Shown here piece by piece: positions 15,646 to 24,600 of a stretch of DNA of 27,473 nt. Below the pieces are notes generated by a model. That model made no database searches and had not been told where the DNA came from. It saw only the letters and a program-made list of their open reading frames with translations. Position numbers and translations under genes: made by a program. Source of the DNA: JAYFRE01 sp034926235 (GTDB lineage Bacteria > Pseudomonadota > Alphaproteobacteria > Rhodospirillales > Magnetospirillaceae); NCBI GenBank assembly GCA_034926235.1, contig JAYFRE010000169.1, forward strand, positions 1 to 27,473. Reading direction: 5' to 3'. Numbering within the stretch: position 1 is the first letter of the stretch; each line of letters opens with the position of its first letter.

Positions 15646-15709
15646 GCCGTTTCATACCCTGCCGGCAGGGGTGCGGGGAAGGGCTTAATCCTTTTGATCG
15701 GCCCAAGGG

Positions 15710-15738
15710 TTGGCGCGCCCGCGCCGGGGCGTTATGGT
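15710..15738 (+). promoter_or_regulatory. possible sigma-70 promoter of the Panacea-domain gene
   Basis: TTGGCG (15710-15715), a 17-base spacer and TATGGT (15733-15738) lie 35 bp before the chosen start codon. Match quality is moderate and this was judged by eye only. Confidence 0.3.
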
Positions 15739-15772
15739 GCGGTGTCAGGCGTGTGATCAAGGACGGGGCAGG

Positions 15773-16321
15773 ATGGCGGCGCTGGTGGATTCAAGCTTCG
15801 ATGCGGCGTTCTGGTTCATCGACCGTGCGCTGGAGACGGGCGAATATATGCAACCGCAGAAGCTGCAGCGTCTGCTTTACCTGTCTCAGGCCTATTTCGC
15901 TGTCGCTTATGACGGGCGGATGCTGATGCCGGCCCTGTTCGTCGCCAACAGCCTGGGACCGGTCGAACCGGGCGTCTTCCGTCTGTTCGAGACCGCTATT
16001 CCATCCTTCGAGCGCAAGCCGCTGCCCAAAACTGCGCGGACCTTTCTCGACGCGATCTGGCGTCGCTTCGGCCATCATTCAGCGGCTTATCTCAGCAAGC
16101 TGACAATGGGGCATACCCCTTTTCAGGATGCGTTGGCGCGGGGCGAGGGCAGCGTTATCGGGCTGAAGGAAATGGCCGCTTTCTACGGACGCAAAGCGAT
16201 GCCGGACGGCAGCGGCCTGCCGACGGCCGATTCCGTGGTGCCGCCGCGTATGCTGCTGTCGCAGCATGGTCAAGCCGTTCAGGTCCGGAAATGGAGTCCG
16301 CCCGCCGGCAAGAAATCCTGA
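15773..16321 (+). CDS. Panacea-domain (DUF4065) protein
   Basis: A 182-residue protein. The segment MQPQKLQRLLYLSQAYFAVAYDG matches the Panacea/DUF4065 pattern (GepA/SocA-like), in which a helical domain with a K-L-x-K-L-L-Y-type motif acts as antitoxin or proteolytic adaptor in several toxin-antitoxin pairs. The ATG at 15773 is chosen because GGGG lies four bases upstream and homology begins there; two earlier in-frame starts exist. No recognisable toxin adjoins it: the transporter is divergent and the convergent neighbour, 22 bp after the stop, is unrecognised. It may be a stand-alone housekeeping version. Confidence 0.7.
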   Translation: MAALVDSSFDAAFWFIDRALETGEYMQPQKLQRLLYLSQAYFAVAYDGRMLMPALFVANSLGPVEPGVFRLFETAIPSFERKPLPKTARTFLDAIWRRFGHHSAAYLSKLTMGHTPFQDALARGEGSVIGLKEMAAFYGRKAMPDGSGLPTADSVVPPRMLLSQHGQAVQVRKWSPPAGKKS

Positions 16322-16343
16322 ACCGGCATGGGGAACTTAAGGA

Positions 16344-16742
16344 TCAGCCGCCGTTGCGGTATTTCGCGGCGACATTGCTCATGGCGCGGACGACCTGCTG
16401 GGCGAACCCGTTGCGCAACACCCTGATTTTGATGGCGAGCATGCGCTCGTCGGTCTTATGTTCTTCCAGCCGCCGCTCGGCCATGGCAAGAGCGGACGCG
16501 CAATGCGCATGAATGGCATATTGCCAGTCTTCGGCCCGGAAGCTGGGACGCTGCGCCGGCGGTACGGTCTGCCAGATCCGCTCGGCCAATTGTTCCAGCT
16601 TATCCTGATCGACGATGTCGGTGCCGAAGGTCATTTCGACATCGCGACGGATGGTGTCCGTGGGTGTTCCGCCGAGCATCGGGCCTGCGTCTTGAGACGC
16701 GGTTCCCCCGCCGCCCGGGCGACTGTTTTGTGCATCGGCCAT
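16344..16742 (-). CDS. unrecognised 132-residue protein
   Basis: No family is recognised. The first 25 residues are Gly/Ser-rich and probably disordered. The rest looks helical, with amphipathic segments around DQDKLEQLAERIWQTV and AMAERRLEEHKTDERML, and a C-terminal segment FAQQVVRAMSNVAAKY. There is no signal peptide or membrane segment. It lies 85 bp downstream of argE on the same strand and is convergent with the Panacea-domain gene. The ATG at 16742 has a GGGA-type ribosome site. Codon use fits its neighbours, so it is probably real. Confidence 0.65.
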   Translation of the reverse strand: MADAQNSRPGGGGTASQDAGPMLGGTPTDTIRRDVEMTFGTDIVDQDKLEQLAERIWQTVPPAQRPSFRAEDWQYAIHAHCASALAMAERRLEEHKTDERMLAIKIRVLRNGFAQQVVRAMSNVAAKYRNGG

Positions 16743-16827
16743 GTGCCGGTCCCGCTCCCCCCCTGTTTAACCGGGCGATTGTGTCATTTTCCGATTGGGA
16801 TCGCAATTGCCCGCCGCGCAAGGCTGT

Positions 16828-18018
16828 CTAAGCGCAGATGCGGTCCATGAGCCGGCGCAAGAAGGTTTCGCCCGCCGCCAGTTGCGTGTTTTCGATATAT
16901 TCGTTCGGCTTATGCGCCTGATCGATCGATCCCGGTCCGCAGACGACGGATGGGATACCGGCCTGGGTGAAGAGGCCGGCCTCAGTGCTAAAGCTGGCAT
17001 GGGCCAGATGCGCGTTTCCGGCCAGATCGGCAGCAAGGACGACCGCCTCGTGATCGTCGGGCAGGGCAAAACCGACCGTGTCGCTTAGCGTCGTGAAGGA
17101 AAAGCCGCAATCGGGGGCTTTTTCCTTCATCCAAGATTCGATCCGGGTTCGGATGAAGCTGCGGATATCGGCATCGATGCCGTCGATGCTGTCGCCGGGC
17201 AGGGCGCGAATCTCGAAATCGAACCAGCAATGTCCGGGCACGATGTTGAGCGCGACGCCGCCATCGATTCGTCCGGTATGAAGTGTCGTGTAAGGTGGGG
17301 CATAGGCCGGATCATAGGGCCCGTTCCGCCGGATCACCTCCTGCATCCGCCCGATTCCGGCGACGGCTTCGGCGGCGGCGAGGACGGCGTTGACGCCTTG
17401 ATCCAGCGAAGAATGGCCTTCTTGCCCCTGAACCTGGACCCGGAAAGCGCGTTTGGCCTTATGCCCGGCGGTCACGATCATGCCGGTCGGTTCGCCGACG
17501 ATGCCAAGCTGGGGTTTGACCGGCAGACGGGCAAGATCCTCGATCAGGCCGCGCACACCGATACAGCCTTTTTCCTCGTCATAGGAAAAGGCGAAATGAA
17601 GCGGGGTGACGAGACCGCGCCGGACGAATTCGGGAGCCAGTCCCAACGCCAGGCCAAGGAAGGATTTCATGTCGGCGCTGCCGCGTCCGTAATAGCGTTC
17701 CCCGCGTCGTGTCAGGCGGAAGGGATCGCTGCTCCAATTCTGTCCATCCACCGGCACCACATCGGTATGGCCGGACAACAGGATGGCGGGCGTGTTCTCC
17801 GGCCCCAGCATGGCGTAAAGATTGGCTTTGCGGCGGTCCTTGTCGAAGGTTTCCAGGAATCGCGCGCCCAGGGGTTCGAGATGGCTGCGGATCAGGGCGA
17901 TGGCATCGAGATTGGACTTGTCGCTGGTGGTGTCGATAGCGATCAGCCGTTCGATCATCTCCAGACAAGGAGCAGAGGGATGAGCCCCATCCGCCGCGGC
18001 CGGCGCTTTGGGGCTCAT
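16828..18018 (-). CDS. argE: acetylornithine deacetylase
   Basis: A 396-residue cytoplasmic M20-family metallohydrolase that removes acetate from N2-acetylornithine in arginine synthesis. Metal and catalytic motifs are visible: SGHTDVVP with His84 and Asp86, GRGSADMKSF with Asp116, the Glu pair 148-149 in SYDEEKG, GEPT with Glu176, and the C-terminal metal His in AHKPNEY. The dimerisation domain begins with GHKAKRAFRV and EGHSS. Length and the VVPVDGQNWSSDPF segment fit the ArgE subgroup better than DapE. Its ATG overlaps the stop of the Nudix gene by four bases, so translation is probably coupled. Confidence 0.9.
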   Translation of the reverse strand: MSPKAPAAADGAHPSAPCLEMIERLIAIDTTSDKSNLDAIALIRSHLEPLGARFLETFDKDRRKANLYAMLGPENTPAILLSGHTDVVPVDGQNWSSDPFRLTRRGERYYGRGSADMKSFLGLALGLAPEFVRRGLVTPLHFAFSYDEEKGCIGVRGLIEDLARLPVKPQLGIVGEPTGMIVTAGHKAKRAFRVQVQGQEGHSSLDQGVNAVLAAAEAVAGIGRMQEVIRRNGPYDPAYAPPYTTLHTGRIDGGVALNIVPGHCWFDFEIRALPGDSIDGIDADIRSFIRTRIESWMKEKAPDCGFSFTTLSDTVGFALPDDHEAVVLAADLAGNAHLAHASFSTEAGLFTQAGIPSVVCGPGSIDQAHKPNEYIENTQLAAGETFLRRLMDRICA

Positions 18019-18461
18019 GGTTCCTCTTCCATGTCTTGAGGCAGGCGTTTCGAGGCGGCCAAGGCGATCACGCGGCGGACATCGTCGCTAAGGCCAAAGG
18101 AATCGAAATTGTCGGGGTGCACCCAGGCGACTTCGGCGGCGTCGTCGCCGGCGCGGATATCGCCCGCGACCCACTCCGCCACCAGATCGACGACCGTGTA
18201 ATGATAGAGGATCTGTCCCTGCGCATCGTGGTCCATTAGATCGACCACGGCGGCGATATCGACGATGCGAATCCGGATGCCGGCCTCTTCGTCGATCTCG
18301 CGCAGGATCGCTTCCTGCACGGTTTCCCCCAGTTTTTGCTTGCCGCCGGGCAGGGACCAGGAGCCCGCTTTGGGCGGGTGCCCCCGGCGCGCTAAGAGAA
18401 CCCTGTCCTTTTTCCAGACGACCGCGCCGACCCCGGCGATGGGAGCATTCAAGTGATCCAT
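18015..18461 (-). CDS. Nudix hydrolase
   Basis: A 148-residue Nudix hydrolase, acting on nucleoside diphosphates linked to another group. The Nudix box GX5EX7REUXEEXGU is complete: it begins GGKQKLGE and ends REIDEEAGI, including all metal-binding Glu. The early segment GVGAVVWKKDRVLLARRG is typical of the MutT/ADP-ribose pyrophosphatase-like group, and the SWSLPGGK lead-in is conserved. The substrate is not predictable. Four-base overlap with argE indicates an operon, though no biochemical link is known. Confidence 0.9.
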   Translation of the reverse strand: MDHLNAPIAGVGAVVWKKDRVLLARRGHPPKAGSWSLPGGKQKLGETVQEAILREIDEEAGIRIRIVDIAAVVDLMDHDAQGQILYHYTVVDLVAEWVAGDIRAGDDAAEVAWVHPDNFDSFGLSDDVRRVIALAASKRLPQDMEEEP

Positions 18462-18520
18462 GATCAGGCCAGTCTAGCAGAGAGCGCCCTGGCGGCACAG
18501 TCCGGGGATTCCCGCCTTCG

Positions 18521-18550
18521 TTGACATTGGTTCAGACAGTACGGAAACTT
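18521..18550 (+). promoter_or_regulatory. possible promoter of the DUF502 gene
   Basis: A perfect TTGACA (18521-18526) is present, but the sequence 17-18 bases later (GAAACT/AAACTT) matches a -10 element poorly. The start codon is 35 bp downstream. Confidence 0.3.
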
Positions 18551-18585
18551 GAAGATGCTTTTTAGTGACCGCTTGGACGAGGATC

Positions 18586-19272
18586 ATGGACGACGCATCA
18601 GATCAGGCCTCGAAACGCTCTTTTTTCCGCTCGCTGATGATAAGGCTTCGGGGATGCTTCTTTACCGGCATCCTGGTCACGGCCCCGATCTCGATCACCT
18701 TCTATATCGCCTGGCGGTTCATTTCGTTCGTCGATCAGCAGGTCAGGCCGCTGATTCCGCCGGAATGGAACCCGGGATTGTGGGGGATGCCGGGGGTGGG
18801 ACTGGTTCTGGTCGTCGTCGTCCTGACCGTGATCGGCGCGCTGATGGCCGGTCTGCCGGGACAGCTTTGGCTGCGCCTGAGCGGGGCCGTGATCGCACGC
18901 ATGCCCATTTTAAGCAGCATTTACTCTACCTTGAAGCAACTTCTTGAGACCGTGCTTGCAAACAAGACCCAGGCCTTCCGCGAGGTGGTGCTGATCGAAT
19001 ATCCCCGGCGCGGCCTGTGGACCATCGCTTTCATCACCGGCGATACCATCCGCGAGGTGGCGGGCGCGATCGATCCGGAAGAGGAAATCGTCAATGTCTT
19101 CGTGCCGACGACTCCCAACCCGACCTCGGGTTTTCTGCTTTATCTGCCGCGCAGCGATACCAAACCGCTCAGTCTCACGGTCGAGGAAGGGCTGAAGCTG
19201 GTCATCTCGACCGGCATCGTCACCCCTGCCGCTAATCTGCCGGTTCCGGTCACCCCGAACGCAGCGTCCTGA
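18586..19272 (+). CDS. DUF502 inner-membrane protein
   Basis: A 228-residue member of the DUF502 family of predicted membrane proteins. Hydrophobic segments lie at about 25-45 (GCFFTGILVTAPISITFYIA) and 65-90 (VGLVLVVVVLTVIGALMAGL). Conserved family segments include PILSSIYSTLKQ, the PRRGLWTIAFITG stretch, and VFVPTTPNPTSGFLLYLP. The function is unknown. The ATG at 18586 with GAGG four bases upstream is preferred to a GTG at 18565. Its 3' end overlaps the 3' end of recG by 23 bp. Confidence 0.87.
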   Translation: MDDASDQASKRSFFRSLMIRLRGCFFTGILVTAPISITFYIAWRFISFVDQQVRPLIPPEWNPGLWGMPGVGLVLVVVVLTVIGALMAGLPGQLWLRLSGAVIARMPILSSIYSTLKQLLETVLANKTQAFREVVLIEYPRRGLWTIAFITGDTIREVAGAIDPEEEIVNVFVPTTPNPTSGFLLYLPRSDTKPLSLTVEEGLKLVISTGIVTPAANLPVPVTPNAAS

Positions 19273-21331
19273 CCAGGGCATCCTGGCGGAAAAGATAGAG
19301 CAGGGTGCGCAGCGCCTCGCCGCGCGGGCCTGACAGGGCAGGGTCGGTTTCAAGGGTCCGTTGCGCGTCCCGCCGTGCGATGGCGAGCAGATCGCCGTGA
19401 TGGGCCAGATCGGCGATGCGGAAACTGGGCAGCCCGCTTTGGCGGGTGCCCAGAATTTCGCCCGATCCCCTAAGGCGCAAATCCTCTTCGGCGATGAGAA
19501 AGCCGTCCTCGGTGTCGCGGATGATGTTCAGCCGCGCCCGTCCGGTTTCTCCCAGCGGTCCCCCGTAAAGCAGCAGACAGATCGAGGGGCGTTCCGACCG
19601 TCCGATGCGGCCGCGCAACTGGTGAAGCTGGGCCAGACCGAAGCGTTCGGCATGTTCGATCACCATGGCGGTTGCTTCGGGCACATCCACTCCGACCTCG
19701 ATCACCGTCGTTGCCACCAGGATGTCGATAGCGCCGTCGGCAAAGGCGGCCATCGCCTTGTCCTTCTCCGCCGGTTTCATCCGGCCATGCACGAGGCCGA
19801 CGCGGCAGGACAGGCGCTCTTCCAGATAGCGCTGCCTTTCTTGGGCTGCGGCGAGGTCGGAACTTTCCGATTCTTCGATCAGCGGGCAAACCCAGTAGGC
19901 GCGAGCCCCCTGCTGGACGGCGCGCGCCACGCCATCGGCAACCTCGTCGAGGCGGGCTATCGGGATCGCGCGGGTGTCGATGGGACGGCGGCCCGGCGGT
20001 TTTTCATCCAGGCGGGAAACATCCATGTCGCCATAGGCGGTCATCACCAGGGTGCGCGGGATCGGCGTCGCGGTCATCACCAGCATGTCCACCGCGCGGC
20101 CCTTGCCGGCCAGAGACAGGCGCTGATGAACGCCGAAGCGGTGCTGCTCGTCGATCACCGCCAGCGCCAGATCATGGAAATCGACATCATCTTGGAACAA
20201 AGCATGGGTGCCGACCAGGATGTCGATCTCGCCTTGGGCCAGACGCGCCCGGATCCCCTCCCGCGCCGCCCCTTTGTCACGGCCGGTCAGCAAAGCCACG
20301 CGCAGCCCCGCCGGCTCCGCCAGACGGGCGATGGTAGCGTAATGCTGGCGGGCCAGAATCTCGGTCGGGGCCATCAGGGCGGCTTGCGCCCCGGTTTCGG
20401 CCACGGCGGCCATGGCCAGCAAGGCCACCACCGTCTTACCCGACCCGACATCACCCTGAAGCAGCCGGTGCATGCGCGCCGGCCGGGCCAGATCAGCCAG
20501 GATTTCATCACGGGATCGTTCCTGGGCGTGGGTGAGGCGGAAGGGTAAGCCCGCTTCCAGTGCACGGACATAACGCCCGTCTCCCTGGATGGATCGTCCC
20601 GCTTGTCCGCGCTGACTGTGACGGACCAGGGCTAGCGCCAATTGGTTGGCGAGCAACTCGTCATAGGCCAGACGCCGCCTGGCGGGTGTCTGGGGCGATA
20701 GGGATTCCTCGCTTTCGGGGTGGTGCAGGGTTTCCAGGGCCACACGCCAGGATGGCCAGGATTCCCGGTGCACCAGCGCTTCGTCCAGCCATTCCGGGAG
20801 TTCGGGCGCCCGTTCCAAGGCGGCGCGGACGGCCTTGGTCACTGTTTTCAAGGTCAGCCCTGCGGTCAGGGGATAGACCGGCTCGACGGTCATGATCTCG
20901 GCCAGCTGGTCGATGGGGACGGCATGGTCGGGATGGGCCATGTGCCGCTCGTCTTTGAAATGCTCGACGACGCCGCTGACGATCCGTTCAGAACCAACCG
21001 GCAGCAATTTTTGCAGCCAGTCGGGCCGGGCGTGGAAATAAACCAGGATCAGGGTGCCGGTTTCATCCTCGGCGATCACCCGATAGGGGCGCTTGGCGTG
21101 GTCCGGCGGCTGGTGGGCGCGAATCGTGACATGAAGGGTTGCGACCCGTCCATGCGGCGCTTCAGCGATGGTGGGCATGAAACGGCGGTCGATCACGCCT
21201 TGGGGCAGATGCCACAAAAGATCGACCGGGTTGGGCCCGGCCAATTTCTCGAATAAGGGCTCCAACCGCGGGCCGACGCCCGGAAGCGCGGTTAAAGCGG
21301 TGAAGAGGGGGTAAAGGCTCCTGGGGCGCAT
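19250..21331 (-). CDS. recG: ATP-dependent DNA helicase RecG
   Basis: A 693-residue helicase that remodels stalled replication forks and recombination intermediates. The N-terminal wedge-domain region includes LPGVGPRLEPLFEKL and DLLWHLPQGVIDRR. Helicase motifs are Walker A GDVGSGKT (Lys299), DEQHRFG (394-400), TATPIPRTL, and motif VI as LHQLRGRIGR. The C-terminal segment includes EEDLRLRGSGEILGTRQSG, which is diagnostic of RecG. Length matches the family. AAGG precedes the ATG. The gene is divergent from sdhE, with 81 bp between the chosen starts. Confidence 0.96.
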   Translation of the reverse strand: MRPRSLYPLFTALTALPGVGPRLEPLFEKLAGPNPVDLLWHLPQGVIDRRFMPTIAEAPHGRVATLHVTIRAHQPPDHAKRPYRVIAEDETGTLILVYFHARPDWLQKLLPVGSERIVSGVVEHFKDERHMAHPDHAVPIDQLAEIMTVEPVYPLTAGLTLKTVTKAVRAALERAPELPEWLDEALVHRESWPSWRVALETLHHPESEESLSPQTPARRRLAYDELLANQLALALVRHSQRGQAGRSIQGDGRYVRALEAGLPFRLTHAQERSRDEILADLARPARMHRLLQGDVGSGKTVVALLAMAAVAETGAQAALMAPTEILARQHYATIARLAEPAGLRVALLTGRDKGAAREGIRARLAQGEIDILVGTHALFQDDVDFHDLALAVIDEQHRFGVHQRLSLAGKGRAVDMLVMTATPIPRTLVMTAYGDMDVSRLDEKPPGRRPIDTRAIPIARLDEVADGVARAVQQGARAYWVCPLIEESESSDLAAAQERQRYLEERLSCRVGLVHGRMKPAEKDKAMAAFADGAIDILVATTVIEVGVDVPEATAMVIEHAERFGLAQLHQLRGRIGRSERPSICLLLYGGPLGETGRARLNIIRDTEDGFLIAEEDLRLRGSGEILGTRQSGLPSFRIADLAHHGDLLAIARRDAQRTLETDPALSGPRGEALRTLLYLFRQDALVRTLRSG

Positions 21332-21348
21332 CGGACCTTGGAGAGGGG

Positions 21349-21377
21349 CTGACAGAAGGATGTAAAGCCTTTATATC
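21349..21377 (+). promoter_or_regulatory. sigma-70-type promoter of sdhE-mfd
   Basis: CTGACA (21349-21354), a 17-base spacer and TATATC (21372-21377) give good matches to both hexamers. The expected start site is about 30 bp before the sdhE ATG. Confidence 0.6.
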
Positions 21378-21412
21378 CTAGCCGGCCCGGGTCAGGAACA
21401 GTGTCGAGACCG

Positions 21413-21667
21413 ATGGATTCCGCTCACAAGCGTTTGCTCTTTCGCGCCAGGCATCGGGGTACCGCCGAAAACGGGATGATTCTGGGCGGATTCGCCGAAA
21501 TGACGCTGGAAAAGATGACCCCGGCGCAGTTGGCGGAATTCGGCGCGCTGCTCGATGCGGGCGATCCCGACCTGTTTTTGTGGATCACAGGGGCGACCCC
21601 TGTCCCGGAATCATTGGACGGCGCGGTCATGGCCATGCTGAAAAATTACATAAAAAACCGGACCTAA
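21413..21667 (+). CDS. sdhE: FAD assembly factor SdhE
   Basis: An 84-residue protein of the SdhE/SDHAF2 (DUF339, YgfY) family, which promotes covalent FAD attachment to the flavoprotein subunit of succinate dehydrogenase. The conserved RGxxE motif is RGTAE at residues 15-19, within RARHRGTAENGMILGGF. The aromatic/acidic segment DPDLFLWITG is also typical. A GTG at 21401 could add four residues; the ATG at 21413 gives the usual short N-terminus. No succinate dehydrogenase gene is nearby. mfd begins four bases after its stop. Confidence 0.9.
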   Translation: MDSAHKRLLFRARHRGTAENGMILGGFAEMTLEKMTPAQLAEFGALLDAGDPDLFLWITGATPVPESLDGAVMAMLKNYIKNRT

Positions 21668-21671
21668 TGTC

Positions 21672-24600
21672 TTGAAAACGCTCTTTCAGAATCTCACCAC
21701 ACGTCCTGGTCGGATCACTCTGGCGGGCATGCCGGAAGGCTATGACGCGCTTACCCTGGCCCGGCTGCTCAAGGAAGGCGGCGGGCGGGACATCCTGCAT
21801 ATCGCCCGTGACGAGGCGCGGCTGGCGAGACTGGCCGACATGCTCGCTTTCCTGGCGCCGGGGGCGGAGATTCTGGAACTGCCCGGCTGGGATTGCGTGC
21901 CTTATGACCGGGTTTCCCCCAATGGCGAGATCGTAGCCCGCCGCATCGCCGCATTGTCGCGTCTGGCCCGTCCCCGCGCACCGGGATCGGCCCCTAGGCT
22001 GGTATTGGCGACGGTGTCTTCGGCCTTGCAGCGTCTGCCCATGGCCAGCGTTTTCGCTCGCGCCAGTTTCCAGGCTGCGGTCGGCGAAAGATTGGACATG
22101 CCGGCGTTGCTGGCCTATCTGGCCGCCAACGGCTATGTGCGCGCCGACACGGTGATGGAGGCCGGCGATTACGCCCAGCGGGGCGGCATCATCGATATCT
22201 TCCCCGCCGGAGCGGCGGAGCCGTCGCGTATCGATCTGTTCGGCGACGAGATCGAGGATATCCGTCTGTTCGATCCCGTCACCCAGCGTTCCAGCGGCAA
22301 AGCGCGGGCGATCGTGCTGGCTCCGGCCAGCGAGGTGATGCTGGACGCCGAATCGATCCAGCGTTTCCGGGCCAATTACCGCGAATTGTTCGGCCCGGTC
22401 ACGGACAGCGACCCGCTCTATGAATCGGTGTCGTCCGGAGTCAAATATGGCGGAATGGAACATTGGCTGCCTTTGTTCCATGACGGGATGGACACGCTGT
22501 TCGCCTATCTGCCCGATGCGCTGGTGACGCTGGATCACCAGGCCGAGGATGCCCGCGACGCGCGTCTGGCCGTCATCGCCGAATATTACGACGCCCGCCT
22601 GACGATCCTGGAACAAGGATTGACCGATGCCGGCGCGGTCTACCGTCCGGTGCCGCCGCAGATGGCGTTCCTGGATAAAGACGAATGGACCCGCCTGCTG
22701 GCGGCGCGTTCCGTCGCCGCCTTTTGGCCCTTTGCCGCTGCCGAAGGGGTGGAGGCAACCATCGATGCCGGAGGCCGTCCAGGGCGGGATTTTGCCGATG
22801 TCCGCGCCCAACCGGGCGTCAATCTCTATACCGCGGTCGGACAGCGGATCGAGGAGGAGATCAAGGCCGGCCGACGGGTTCTGCTGGCGTGCTGGAGCCG
22901 GGGATCTTGTGAACGTCTGGGTGGATTGCTGGTCGAACATGGGGCGAAACTCAACCCCAATCTGGCGGCAAGCTGGGGCGCGTTCCTGTCCGGGCCCAAG
23001 GATCGGGCTGCGCTGGCGGCGTTGGGGCTGGAGCGGGGATTCGTGTCCGACCGGCTGGCGGTCATTTCAGAACAGGACATTCTGGGCGATCGCCTGGTGC
23101 GTTCGCCTAGGCGGAAGCGCCGTCATGCCGAGGCGTTTCTGGCCGAAGCCGCTAATCTGAGCGAAGGCGATCTGGTCGTGCATATCGATCACGGCATCGG
23201 ACGCTATGACGGGCTGGTCACGCTCGATGTGGCGGGTGCGCCGCATGATTGCCTGCGCGTGCTTTATGACGGCGGCGACAAGCTGTTCGTGCCGGTCGAG
23301 AATATCGAGACCTTGAGCCGCTATGGTTCCGAACAGGCCGGAGTTGCGCTCGACAAGCTGGGCGGGGCGGCTTGGCAGGGGCGCAAGGCGCGGCTGAAAA
23401 AGCGCATCCGCGACATGGCCGAACAGCTTATCGCGGTGGCGGCCGAGCGGCAGGTGCGCAAAGCGGCGTCCTTCATTCCGGCGGAAGGGCTTTACGACGA
23501 ATTCTGCGCTCGCTTCCCCTATGCCGAAACCGACGACCAGCTTACGGCGATCGAGGATTGCATCGCGGATCTGGGGTCGGGCCGGCCGATGGACCGTCTG
23601 GTGTGCGGCGATGTCGGCTTCGGCAAAACCGAGGTGGCGCTACGCGCCGCCTTTGTCGCCGCGATGGAAGGCCGTCAGGTGGCGGTGGTGGTGCCGACCA
23701 CGTTGCTGGCGCGCCAGCATTACCATACCTTCTCCGAACGTTTCGCCGGCCTGCCGGTGCGCATCCGCCAATTGTCCCGGCTGGTGTCGCCAAGTGAATC
23801 GAGCCGCACCCGCAAGGAATTGACCGAAGGCACGGTGGACATCGTCATCGGCACCCATGCACTCTTGTCCAAAAGCATTTCCTTCAAGGCGCTGGGATTG
23901 CTGATCATCGACGAGGAACAGCATTTCGGCGTCGCTCACAAGGAACGCCTGAAGCAGTTGAAGTCCGAGGTCCATGTTCTGACCCTGTCGGCGACGCCGA
24001 TTCCGCGCACGCTGCAACTGGCGCTGACCGGGGTCAAGGAATTGAGCCTGATCGCCACGCCGCCGGTGGACCGTCTGGCGGTGCGCACCTTCGTCCTGCC
24101 TTTCGACGGGGTGGTGATCCGCGAAGCGATCCTGCGCGAACGCTATCGCGGCGGCCAGATTTTCTATGTCTGTCCACGCCTGTCCGATATCGACCGGGTC
24201 CGCGAAAGGCTGACCCATCTGGCGCCCGAGCTGCGCGTGGCCGTCGCCCATGGCCAGATGCCGCCCGCTCAGCTTGAGGAGGTGATGACCGCTTTCTCGG
24301 ATGGGCAATATGATCTTTTGCTGGCGACCAATATCATCGAATCCGGTCTGGACATGCCGCGCGTCAACACCATCGTCATCCACCGCGCAGACATGTTCGG
24401 GCTGTCGCAGCTTTACCAGTTGCGGGGGCGCGTGGGGCGCGGCAAGGCGCGGGGCTATGCGTATCTGACCCTGCCGCCTGATCGGGCCTTGTCCAAGGCG
24501 GCGGAAAAACGTCTTCAGGTGATGCAAACCCTGGACAGTCTGGGGGCCGGGTTCACCCTGGCCAGCCACGATCTGGACATCCGCGGGGCCGGAAACCTGC

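Noticed and set aside
20560..21256. Plus-strand frames within recG
   Set aside because: Antisense shadows of the RecG wedge-domain coding region.
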